Shown here: one piece after another, positions 1 to 6,842 of the stretch
How positions within the stretch are numbered: position 1 is the stretch's first letter
Layout: every line of letters begins with the position of its first letter
Source: an uncultured Solobacterium sp.
Lineage (GTDB): Bacteria > Bacillota_I > Bacilli_A > Erysipelotrichales > Erysipelotrichaceae
Direction: 5' to 3'
Assembly (NCBI GenBank): GCA_927911475.1
Contig: CAKMPP010000166.1
Location: forward strand, 1 to 13,145
Length of the DNA stretch: 13,145 nucleotides
Position numbers and translations under genes: made by a program
The notes under the pieces: model-generated
The model's database searches: none
What the model was told of the DNA's origin: nothing
What the model saw: the letters and a program-made list of their open reading frames with translations, nothing else

Positions 1-15
1 CTTTCACACTGTACG

Positions 16-558
16 TCAAATCGAATATCCATCAAAAAAGTCATAACAAAGTTGTGACAAATAAACAGCTATTTTTAATAACTCTAAATACGTCTTCGCA
101 TCCTTACGAGTACGGAAGAGATGAATTTCCTTTTCCTTATATTTTGAAAGAAGATTTAAAACTTCCGGTCTATCTTCCCTTTCATAATTTTTAACAAATT
201 CAATCAAATCTTCATCAACTTCATCTTCTACCCATGGCATATCAGCACGAACCTTACCAACACGTTCGTGAATTCCTTGAATGCATATATCTACAGGATA
301 GTCTAAGAAGAATACAGTATCACATGCTTGCATACGCATCTCAATAGAAGAACCATAATTTCCATCTATAATCCAAGAATTCTTTTGAATCACATCCTGA
401 ACTCTCTTTAAGAATACTTCTTTTTCCACCGTGGTCTTATCCGCATTCCAATTTAACTGATCCAAGTGAAAAAGTGGAATTCCTGTACATGCATGTAACT
501 GTCTTGCAAATGTACTTTTACCGCTACCACAACATCCTATTATAATTACTTTCTTCAT
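16..558 (-). CDS. FlaR-like P-loop nucleotide kinase / topology modulation family ATPase
   Basis: This is a 180-residue cytosolic P-loop protein. A Walker A motif, GCCGSGKST, spans residues 8-16 right after the first beta strand (KKVIIIG). An LDQLNW segment follows near residues 32-37, as in proteins annotated as 'DNA topology modulation protein' or adenylate-kinase-like FlaR. The later part (DGNYGS near 65-70, then FFLDYP near 83-88) fits the same fold. Length is normal for the family. Members bind ATP and are probably small-molecule or nucleotide kinases, but their substrate is not established. The start lies 5 nt after the stop of the acetyltransferase gene with only a weak ribosome-binding site, so translational coupling is likely. 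It is the last gene of the HTH-GNAT-kinase unit visible here; the next gene downstream is outside the window. Family assignment is solid, function is inference. Confidence 0.85.
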   Translation of the reverse strand: MKKVIIIGCCGSGKSTFARQLHACTGIPLFHLDQLNWNADKTTVEKEVFLKRVQDVIQKNSWIIDGNYGSSIEMRMQACDTVFFLDYPVDICIQGIHERVGKVRADMPWVEDEVDEDLIEFVKNYEREDRPEVLNLLSKYKEKEIHLFRTRKDAKTYLELLKIAVYLSQLCYDFFDGYSI

Positions 559-563
559 ATTAC

Positions 564-1083
564 CTATTCATCCCGGTCCTTATAATAACATAATAAATCA
601 ACAGGACCGTATACAGCATGATTAAATGCCTTATGTTCCTTTCCTTCATACACAAAGCCTAACTTCTCAATTAATTGTTGTGAGGCTTTGTTGTACGGAA
701 AACAGGATACGCTAAAACATCTGTACTAAATGATTTGTAAAATAATATTCTATGACTGCATGTACTGCTTCATACGTATATCCTTTTCTCCGATAGTTTG
801 GATTCATTACGAAACCTAACTCATAGGAAGCGACTGCCCTTGCATCGTCTTGAAGGTTAATCATACCTATCATCTTTTGGTTTTCCTTCAAGATAATACT
901 AAATCTTCTTTGTGCACTAAGGATTTCCATTAATGCAAGATATTCTTTATCCTGTCCCTTGCAAGCATGATAACCACCATCATCTAAACTTGTCTGTTCA
1001 TCCGACATTATTTCAAATAAATCATCTTTATCTGAAAATACAAATTTTCGTAGAATTAAGCGTTCAGTTTCAATAATATCCAT
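564..1083 (-). pseudogene. GNAT family N-acetyltransferase, single-base frameshift near the C-terminus
   Basis: The protein begins MDIIETERLILRKF, the standard opening of RimJ/RimL-type GNAT acetyltransferases, and contains the acetyl-CoA motif region YELGF...NYRRKGYTYEAV. The ATG at 1081-1083 has an AAGGGA ribosome-binding site and lies 1 nt after the stop of the HTH gene; longer readings upstream are in the wrong frame. The frame hits TAG at 712-714, just after NHLVQMF. One base over, the expected end continues as SVSCFPYNKASQQLIEKLGF and closes at 564-566, giving about 172 residues, the usual length. Removing one T from the TTTT run (plus-strand A714-A717) restores the frame. As written, the product lacks the last beta strands of the fold and would probably be inactive. 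The break may be a real mutation or a homopolymer read error. The substrate cannot be told. Confidence 0.85.
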
Positions 1084-1084
1084 A

Positions 1085-1552
1085 TTATTTCCCTTTTGTA
1101 TTTTCATATCCTGTTTCAAAACTAAATACACCTGTATTAATTTTAAAGTTAATATTGAACTTTCGTTGGCTAGAACCTTCTTTGTTTTCTCTTTCCATAA
1201 GTGCTTTACCACGTGAAGTAACAGTTGCACTTGGAAGTTCTTTCTCTAATTGATGCACATCAAAAGAAGAAACCATCGCATTTTCAATGAGGTACTTATA
1301 TCCCTCTACTAATTCTTTCTCACTAATACCCCATTTAATATGTTTATATACCACACCTTCTTTGAGTTGGTTAATCATATCCATCAGATAACAAAGTCGA
1401 AAACGAGAGACTGGGGGCTTTTCACATTCATTAGGAATTACCCATCTACCTCTTTCATCCTTCTCTGCCAGTGGTATAACTCCATCCGCACATAACTTCG
1501 TTACCGTCTTAACAGAACATTCCCATTTGCGAGCAGCTTCTTTTGTGTTCAT
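1085..1552 (-). CDS. Helix-turn-helix DNA-binding protein (MerR/excisionase-like N-terminus)
   Basis: This 155-residue protein has an N-terminal winged-helix segment of excisionase/MerR type: TKEAARKWECSVKTVTKLCADG (about residues 3-24), then a GRWVIP wing near 36-41. The remaining 110 residues are not a domain I recognise. They contain predicted helices (RLCYLMDMINQL, EKELVEGYKYLIENA) and a polar tail, and there is no recombinase or metal-binding motif. It is the first gene of a unit with the acetyltransferase and the P-loop kinase and is the obvious candidate to regulate them. A strong AGGAGA ribosome-binding site sits 7 nt before the ATG. DNA binding is inferred from the motif; the target and signal are unknown. 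Confidence 0.75.
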   Translation of the reverse strand: MNTKEAARKWECSVKTVTKLCADGVIPLAEKDERGRWVIPNECEKPPVSRFRLCYLMDMINQLKEGVVYKHIKWGISEKELVEGYKYLIENAMVSSFDVHQLEKELPSATVTSRGKALMERENKEGSSQRKFNINFKINTGVFSFETGYENTKGK

Positions 1553-1559
1553 AATTGTA

Positions 1560-1581
1560 TCTCCTGTATATTCAAATTATA
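1560..1581 (-). promoter_or_regulatory. Probable -10 box and ribosome-binding site of the HTH-GNAT-kinase unit
   Basis: On the minus strand a perfect TATAAT (1576-1581) lies about 24 nt upstream of the start codon, and AGGAGA (1560-1565) precedes the ATG by 7 nt. No good -35 is seen at 16-18 nt; the sequence there is TCTTTT-like and overlaps the terminator of the upstream dehydrogenase gene. Confidence 0.5.
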
Positions 1582-1593
1582 TCATTTCCCAGG

Positions 1594-1622
1594 AAAACAA
1601 AAGATACTCTCTCGAGTATCTT
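1594..1622 (-). terminator. Intrinsic terminator of the 2-hydroxyacid dehydrogenase gene
   Basis: A perfect 9-bp stem (AAGATACTC / GAGTATCTT, 1601-1609 and 1614-1622) with a 4-nt loop is followed on the minus strand by TTGTTTT. It starts 11 nt after the dehydrogenase stop codon, the expected place. Confidence 0.8.
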
Positions 1623-1633
1623 AAGAAAGATAA

Positions 1634-2650
1634 TTATTTAGCTTCAGGAAGAGCTACAAGATTCTTTGTAGTGCCTGTAGTTAGAATCTCATTGAAGTTA
1701 TCCATTGAGTATTCAATCATATTTGCTAGAGCTTCATCTGTATTAGAACCGATATGTGGTGTTACTAATACCTTTGGATACATCTGAACAAGTTCACGAA
1801 CAGTAGGATCAGAAATCTCTGCAGCACTAGCTAACTTCTTGAAGAAGAATGCTGTTTCATTAGCAAATACGTCTGTTCCATATCCATCTAACTTACCAGA
1901 CTTAAGAGCAGCTAAGATTGCTTCGTTATCCTGTAATTCACCACGAGCAGTATTTAAGAAGATTGAACCATCCTTCATCTTGCTGAAGAATTCAGCGTTA
2001 GCCATCTTATCATTTTGACCAGGGAAGTAAGGAACGTGCAAGCTAACGATATCAGACTGTGCAAGTAATTCATCCAGAGTTACATAGTCAAGTACTTCTC
2101 TGCATGCATCATTTTCATACACATCATAACCAATAACCTTAGCACCTAAGCCCTTATACATCTTAGCTTCTGTAAAACCAATTCTACCTGTACCGATAAT
2201 ACCTACTGTACAGTTACGAATTTCCTTAGAGAAATATGTTGGTGAAACAACGAAGTCACCTGCAGCAGTTGCGCTAGTAGCAGCAGCTGTATGACGTAAT
2301 AACATCATACCTAATGTTAAGGATAATTCAGCGATAGCGTTTGGAGAATATCCAGGAACACGTGCAACGATTAAACCTAAATCTGCAGCAGCCTGTAAAT
2401 CAATATGGTTGAACCCTACAGTACGTGTAAATACATACTTGATTCCATATCCCTTTAACTTCTCTAAGTTCTGGCGATCTCCAACACAGTTACCACGCAA
2501 TAAGACTGCGTCAGCACCTTCACACTCAGCGATATTCTCATGAGTTGTTAAACCCTCAACAAGCTTTAAGTCATAGTTATACTTATTATACTTGTGGAAA
2601 AACTCTACTTCATTTGGACGAACACCATAACATACTACTTTAAATGACAT
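1634..2650 (-). CDS. NAD-dependent D-2-hydroxyacid dehydrogenase (D-lactate / (R)-2-hydroxyglutarate dehydrogenase type)
   Basis: This 338-residue cytosolic enzyme should interconvert a 2-keto acid and its (R)-2-hydroxy acid with NAD(H). Visible features are SPNAIAELS (102-110), the Rossmann glycine motif GTGRIG (153-158), an acidic residue Asp176 at the end of beta2 that favours NAD over NADP, catalytic Arg236 in NTARGEL, Glu265 and the acid/base His299 in TPHIGSNT. Their spacing matches the D-LDH/HicDH family. The N-terminus (VCYGVR, LLRGNC) recalls (R)-2-hydroxyglutarate dehydrogenase of amino-acid fermenters more than classic D-LDH, but that is a comparison from memory. AAGGAG lies about 7 nt before the ATG. 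The gene follows an AEC transporter by 72 nt with a palindrome between them, and a terminator follows it. Enzyme class is secure; the substrate (lactate, 2-hydroxyglutarate or a branched 2-hydroxy acid) is open. Confidence 0.9.
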   Translation of the reverse strand: MSFKVVCYGVRPNEVEFFHKYNKYNYDLKLVEGLTTHENIAECEGADAVLLRGNCVGDRQNLEKLKGYGIKYVFTRTVGFNHIDLQAAADLGLIVARVPGYSPNAIAELSLTLGMMLLRHTAAATSATAAGDFVVSPTYFSKEIRNCTVGIIGTGRIGFTEAKMYKGLGAKVIGYDVYENDACREVLDYVTLDELLAQSDIVSLHVPYFPGQNDKMANAEFFSKMKDGSIFLNTARGELQDNEAILAALKSGKLDGYGTDVFANETAFFFKKLASAAEISDPTVRELVQMYPKVLVTPHIGSNTDEALANMIEYSMDNFNEILTTGTTKNLVALPEAK

Positions 2651-2679
2651 AATTTTACTCCTTCTGTTTATTATTTATG

Positions 2680-2709
2680 AAAGCGGGATATTTATCCCGC
2701 TTTATTATA
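2680..2709 (-). promoter_or_regulatory. Perfect 11-bp palindrome next to a TATAAT box, between transporter and dehydrogenase
   Basis: Arms AAAGCGGGATA-type at 2680-2690 and 2693-2703 are perfectly complementary around a TT centre. Read on the minus strand, TATAAT (2704-2709) comes immediately before the palindrome, and the dehydrogenase ribosome-binding site follows about 15 nt after it. No proper U-tract follows in this direction (only CTTTCATAAATAA), so it is a poor terminator for the transporter gene. It may be an operator at the start of a dehydrogenase-specific transcript, or an mRNA processing or stability hairpin. The -35 partner is weak. Confidence 0.5.
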
Positions 2710-2722
2710 ATACTATTCTTAA

Positions 2723-3792
2723 TTAAAAGATTCCTAAATGTCCAATTAATTCAACGATAACGATCCAAATAGGAGCCATAATAACAGCTGCTAATGTCGC
2801 AATCAATGAAGTGTTAGACGCAACGAGGGCACCCTTATCAAAACGAATTGCATAAGAAGCCGCAACTGTTGCTGGAGGCGTAGCATCATAATAACTGTTG
2901 TACCTAAAGAAACAAGGTTAACTGGTAAGATATGAGTTACTGTTAAGATTGCTAATACAGCAATATTAAATGCAGGGATAATCAATAACTTGATGAAAGT
3001 ATAGTAAAGAGCCTTCTTGTCTGTCATTGCATCCTTGAAGCTTACTGAACCAAGTGTAGAACCGATTGCTAACCAAGCAAGTGGAGAAGCTAAACCAGCT
3101 AAGTAAGTTAAAATCTGAGTAATCTGTGGAGATGTAAGGTCTAAACGCATGAATGAAACTGATTTATTCACCATTTCACCTGACGTTGCATCCTTAACAG
3201 CTACAGTAACCTGTGGTAAATATGCTTGTGCTAACCACAAGAATAGTCCTAAGAATGTAGCGATAACGATTGGATTTAAGAACATAGACTTGATGTTCTT
3301 AGAAGTCATCTTTAATCCACTCATCTTGATATATCCATAAGAATATAAGAAGATTCTATAACCAATGTTGAAGATAGACGCGTATAACGCACCTTCTGCA
3401 CCATAGATTGCACTTACGATAGGAATTCCAAAGAATGTTGTAGAACCAAAGATACTTAATACACGTAAAGCATCCTTTTCATCGCCTTCAAACTTCGCAT
3501 AGAGTGGAATTGTTAAGAAGATGAGTAAGATGTAGATTAAGATACCCCAAATCAATACATTTAAACCCTGTGTAAATGTTTCTGGTTTGATTGGCGCCAT
3601 AAATGACTTAAATGCCAATGCAGCAATTGATACTGAAAGTACAACCTGTGTTAATACTTTCGCTGTGCGATCATCGAATACCTTCTTGCGACGCATAACA
3701 TAACCTAATAGGATAATAGCTACGCTAGAAATAATAGCCGAATTGATCTTTTCATTTGATAATGTCTTTACAAAGATATCAAAGAAATTCAT
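2723..3792 (-). pseudogene. AEC (auxin efflux carrier) family organic-acid transporter, frameshifted near the C-terminus
   Basis: This is a polytopic membrane protein with about ten hydrophobic segments. It carries the AEC-type re-entrant region GSTTFFGIPIVSAIYG, early in the protein, and a matching element MMxTPPATVAASYA near the C-terminus. Firmicute AEC proteins include malate/lactate permeases such as MleP. The start chosen is the ATG at 3790-3792 (MNFFDIF) with AAGGGG before it; a longer TTG start would swallow that ribosome-binding site. The frame shifts at about 2883/2884: after VIMM the written frame gives a non-hydrophobic LRLQQQLR tail. One base over, TPPATVAASYAIRF continues through a last membrane helix (LIATLAAVIMAPIWIVIVEL) to a stop at 2723-2725, about 356 residues. 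Restoring one G (ATGATG[G]CT) repairs it. It is probably co-transcribed with the dehydrogenase, which suggests transport of its substrate or product. Confidence 0.85.
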
Positions 3793-3840
3793 GTAGTAGT
3801 CCCCTTCTTTCAAATATATATTTCAATATTTACGCGACTT

Positions 3841-3869
3841 AGTATAGCAAACCTCGACTTCCATTTCAA
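3841..3869 (-). promoter_or_regulatory. Sigma-70-type promoter of the AEC transporter gene
   Basis: On the minus strand TTGAAA (3864-3869) and TATACT (3841-3846) are 17 bp apart, each a 5/6 match to consensus, about 48 nt before the transporter start codon. Confidence 0.7.
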
Positions 3870-3954
3870 TCCCTTATACAAAGTTGAATATCACACAATC
3901 TAATAGCCAATAATTTATGATTGTTTTCTATACATTGTAATCATGCATGCATAT

Positions 3955-3985
3955 AAAACCCATTCCATACATTGGAATGGGTTTT
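3955..3985 (-). terminator. Intrinsic terminator after cutC (probably bidirectional)
   Basis: A strong stem with core CCCATTCCA / TGGAATGGG (3959-3967 and 3973-3981) and a 5-nt loop is flanked by A and T runs, so the stem extends into a U-tract in either direction. It begins about 10 nt after the cutC stop and closes the yitT-glycosylasparaginase-cutC operon. Confidence 0.85.
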
Positions 3986-3995
3986 TATCACAATA

Positions 3996-4736
3996 TTATA
4001 CTTTTAATAACTGCACTATTTGCCGAACAATTTCGATACTCACACAATCATAATCATCTTTTTCATGATATGCATAGCTTATATTACCTACTGTTGTCGT
4101 AGGATCCTTTTCCCAAGTTTTACAGCTTCCATGGAACTGATGAATCCCAGTTCTTTCTCGCAAGTTTTCTATATTATCTACATTAATACCACTACCCGCT
4201 AGAATTTCAACTTGCTCACCAAATTCAGACTGTAATTTCTTTAATAGTTCACAACCCTGTAATGCAGTTGGTTGTAATCCACTTGTTAAAATACGGTCCA
4301 CTCCACAATCGATAAGTTGTTGAATCGATACATACGGATCTGATACACAATCAAATGCTCTATGGAAGACTGCTTCCTTACGATAACGATGGATCAATTC
4401 AACCATCTTCTTTGTATGTGTAATATTAATTGTTGCATCTGGGTTTAAGAATCCAAATGAAATCCCATCTGCACCATTTTCTAATAAAATCTCAGTATCC
4501 TTGAACATTGTTTCGATTTCAACATCGTCATAACAAAAACCTGCTGCACGTGGACGATTCATGCATATGACCTTAAGTGAAGTCTTTTCTTTCACTAGCT
4601 TTAACATAGCTAAACTTGGCGTAAGTCCACCTAGATATAATGCACTATTTAACTCTACTCGATTGGCACCACCTAGTTCAGCATTGATACAATCTTGTAC
4701 GCTTCCAGCACATACCTCAAAAATATCTGTCTTCAT
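3996..4736 (-). CDS. cutC: CutC family TIM-barrel protein
   Basis: This 246-residue cytosolic protein is a full-length CutC. It shows FEVCAGSVQDC (6-16), GGANRVELN near 22-30, GGLTPS, a MNRPR...FCY segment near 59-69, FHRAFD near 124-129, and LTSG near 149-152, all signature stretches of the family. CutC was named for copper tolerance in E. coli, but a direct copper role is disputed and no biochemical reaction is established. Here its start codon overlaps the glycosylasparaginase stop by 4 nt (ATGA), so the two are translationally coupled. This favours a role alongside glycoprotein or sugar-amide breakdown rather than metal handling; that part is inference. No copper transporter or copper regulator is visible nearby. 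Confidence 0.93.
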   Translation of the reverse strand: MKTDIFEVCAGSVQDCINAELGGANRVELNSALYLGGLTPSLAMLKLVKEKTSLKVICMNRPRAAGFCYDDVEIETMFKDTEILLENGADGISFGFLNPDATINITHTKKMVELIHRYRKEAVFHRAFDCVSDPYVSIQQLIDCGVDRILTSGLQPTALQGCELLKKLQSEFGEQVEILAGSGINVDNIENLRERTGIHQFHGSCKTWEKDPTTTVGNISYAYHEKDDYDCVSIEIVRQIVQLLKV

Positions 4737-5686
4737 TCTTGTATCGGCGCCATCCTCTCACGAATATATTCATCAATCCATTCTTGTGTAGCTTTCGAGA
4801 TAATCGTATTTCCATCAACATTCTGTGCACGATATACTGTAGGCTCTTCATTTTCTCGATATACCACAAAAGAGAAATTCTGGATGTTTGTTGCACAACC
4901 ATAGTTACCATTTTTATCCATTGCAACAACACTTAAGTCACCCGCAAGTCCACGACTCTTTTTTAACTTTGCATCTAGTTCATTGACTGTCTTTTGACAA
5001 GCTTCTTGTGGTGTCAGACCTTCTTTCATCTTGCGAACAATTTCATAAGAGATACATCCCTTCATCAAATCTTCGCCAAGGCCCGTTGCCGTTGCACCAC
5101 CCACTTCAGAATCCGCATAGAAACCACCACCGACAATAGGAGAATCTCCAATACGTCCAGCTCTCTTCATAAATAAACCACTCGTTGAAGTACCTGCAAC
5201 GATTCTTCCGGTATGATCTAAAACCACTTCACCAACCGTATCGTGGCCGTCATATGGTTTTAATTCTCGTTCTTTAATTTCTTTAACCCGTTTACGATAT
5301 AACTGTTTCGCACGGTCTGTTAACAAGTTCTTTCTTTCAAAACCTTTCTTGATAGCATACTTTTCAGCACCTTCAGCCACAAGAACACAATTAACAGTAT
5401 CTTTTGATAGTTCCTTTGCAATGGAAATTGGATTTGCAAAATCTTTAATTCCCGCAACAGCACCAACAGCCATTGTGTTTCCATCCATATAGCCAGCATC
5501 TAGTTCAACTATCATTTCCTCATTTGGCAAGCCACCATATCCAACGGATTTAAAAAATGGAAAATCTTCTACACAGCGTATTGCATGTTCAATTGCTTCT
5601 CCACTGCTTTTACCCTCTTTTAATAGTTGACCAGCTTCCTCTACACCTTCTAAAGCCATTCTCCATGTCGCAATGATTCCCCACAT
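4733..5686 (-). CDS. N4-(beta-N-acetylglucosaminyl)-L-asparaginase (glycosylasparaginase), Ntn hydrolase
   Basis: This 317-residue enzyme should hydrolyse the GlcNAc-Asn bond left after N-glycoprotein digestion, giving aspartate and a glucosaminylamine. It is made as one chain that cleaves itself between Asp149 and Thr150 within GHDTVGEV (147-154), making Thr150 the new N-terminal nucleophile. Thr168 (in AGTSTSG), Arg178 and Asp181 (GRIGDSP) fall at the spacing of the catalytic and substrate residues in the Flavobacterium enzyme (Thr152, Thr170, Arg180, Asp183), so the enzyme looks fully active. A GGATATGLGED stretch follows near 197-206. There is no signal peptide, unlike periplasmic homologues, so it probably acts on imported glyco-asparagine in the cytoplasm. 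It starts 12 nt after the YitT stop and overlaps cutC. Confusion with isoaspartyl peptidase is possible, but the overall pattern favours glycosylasparaginase. Confidence 0.92.
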   Translation of the reverse strand: MWGIIATWRMALEGVEEAGQLLKEGKSSGEAIEHAIRCVEDFPFFKSVGYGGLPNEEMIVELDAGYMDGNTMAVGAVAGIKDFANPISIAKELSKDTVNCVLVAEGAEKYAIKKGFERKNLLTDRAKQLYRKRVKEIKERELKPYDGHDTVGEVVLDHTGRIVAGTSTSGLFMKRAGRIGDSPIVGGGFYADSEVGGATATGLGEDLMKGCISYEIVRKMKEGLTPQEACQKTVNELDAKLKKSRGLAGDLSVVAMDKNGNYGCATNIQNFSFVVYRENEEPTVYRAQNVDGNTIISKATQEWIDEYIRERMAPIQE

Positions 5687-5698
5687 TTCAGCATCCTC

Positions 5699-6581
5699 CT
5701 AATCAATTGGTTTACGATAAAAACCACCATAGAAATCATCAGTTCTATAAACATTAATGATTGCACGTGGATCTACACTTAAAATTAAATGTGCGATCTC
5801 CTTCACTTCTAACGTTGATACAACTGTATTCAACATGTAATTCTTTTTATGAGAGTAGCCACCATAACTTTCCCAAACCGATATTCCATGTCTATATTTT
5901 TTCGTATACGCAGCCGTAATCTCCTCTGGCATCGTACTTGTTATCTGCATAGTACTTCTATCATATCTTCTATACAATCCTTCAACTACCTTTGTAGAAA
6001 CAAACTGCATGATAATAGAATATCCTGCACGCTCCCAACCTGAGACAAATCCAAAGATACACAATAAGATACAGTTATAGATAAATACATAATTCCATAT
6101 ACTTTTTCCTGTTTTATTGGATACATATAATGCTATAAAATCCGTACCACCCGTACTTGCATTTCCGACAAGCGCAGCCACAAGACCTAGTCCATATACT
6201 GCGCCACCTATAATAATATTCAGCATAACATCATCAAACAGTGTGTTAAATGGAAGGATAACCAAGAACAGTGATACACACGCAAACTGCAAAGAGGATA
6301 AAATCGTAAACTTAGTAGAAATCGATCTACCACATAGAATCGCAACTGGCAGATTTAATAAAACAATCATCAATGATACAGGTATCTGTATATTATGCTG
6401 ACTACCAATTACATTTATCAAAATAGCCAATCCTGTAAAACCACTAGACAATAATCCAGTAGGTCTTAAGAATGCTTTCAATGCATATGTTTGTAACAAT
6501 GCAGAAAAAAATTACACATAGAATACTAAACAAAAATCTAAATATCTGCTTCTCTGTAAGACTGGTAAGCTTTTGATTCAT
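5699..6581 (-). CDS. YitT family membrane protein (DUF161 + DUF2179), frameshift in an A7/T7 tract near the N-terminus
   Basis: This membrane protein has five or six hydrophobic segments in its first 170 residues, including the GLLSSGFTGLAIL and GNASTGGTDFIALY elements typical of YitT. A soluble C-terminal DUF2179 domain ends VDPRAIINVYRTDDFYGGF. The YitT family has no settled function; it is a predicted transporter. The best start is the ATG at 6579-6581 (MNQKLTSLTEKQIF) with GAGG about 9 nt upstream. That frame runs through a run of seven T (plus-strand A6505-A6511) and would fuse to the main frame only if one T were removed, giving CVIFSALLQTYALKAF and about 293 residues, the usual size. 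Without the correction, only a non-ATG start near 6499 gives the main frame and the first membrane helix is lost. It heads the operon with glycosylasparaginase and cutC, so it may import their substrate (inference). Confidence 0.85.
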
Positions 6582-6609
6582 TTTAAACGCCTCATTTTCT
6601 ACTACTATT

Positions 6610-6800
6610 TTAGTAAATTCTATCTTTGTTTCCTATACTTATTTTCACAACAAAAAGGATGTGATGAAGTACATACTTCATCACATCCAATTTATAGCTT
6701 TTTACTATAGTGGTGGATACTGCATTGCCAACTAAAAGTATTGATAACAGCATTTGTGTATCACCAATGCAATTATATTTTTACTTTTCTTTTTGATAGT
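6610..6800 (-). pseudogene. Possible remnant resembling the DUF21/CNNM (hemolysin C-like) N-terminal domain
   Basis: After the glycosyltransferase stop, the minus strand encodes a short reading (KNYQKEK, stop, KYNCIGDTQ, then MLLSILLVGNAVSTTIVKS from an ATG at 6751-6753). The MLLSILLVGNAVS part looks like the LLSTILVGNNxVN signature of DUF21/CNNM-type transporters. The frame continues through the terminator hairpin to a stop at 6610-6612. No ribosome-binding site or remaining domain is seen. It could be a decayed gene end or chance similarity in AT-rich DNA. Confidence 0.15.
6651..6688 (-). terminator. Intrinsic terminator downstream of the glycosyltransferase gene
   Basis: A perfect inverted repeat of 15 bp (GGATGTGATGAAGTA at 6657-6671 against 6674-6688) is followed on the minus strand by TTTTTG. 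It lies about 155 nt after the glycosyltransferase stop and 70 nt before the yitT start. The other direction lacks a T-run. Confidence 0.8.
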
Positions 6801-6842
6801 TCTTTATAGTTTTCATCGTTACATCCCTTAAATCAATAAGAT

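Noticed and set aside
1084..1230. Longer N-terminus for the acetyltransferase, reaching back to 1230
   Set aside because: It would overlap the HTH gene in another frame. The ATG at 1083 has a ribosome-binding site and matches the family's usual first residues.
3996..4736. Reading CutC as proof of a copper-resistance locus
   Set aside because: No copper ATPase, chaperone or regulator is nearby, and the gene is coupled to a glycosylasparaginase. The symbol is kept only as a family name.
4020..5176. Several short plus- and minus-strand frames inside cutC and the glycosylasparaginase gene
   Set aside because: They lie in alternative frames of two well-conserved genes, have odd composition (Cys/Ile/Thr-rich) and lack start signals.
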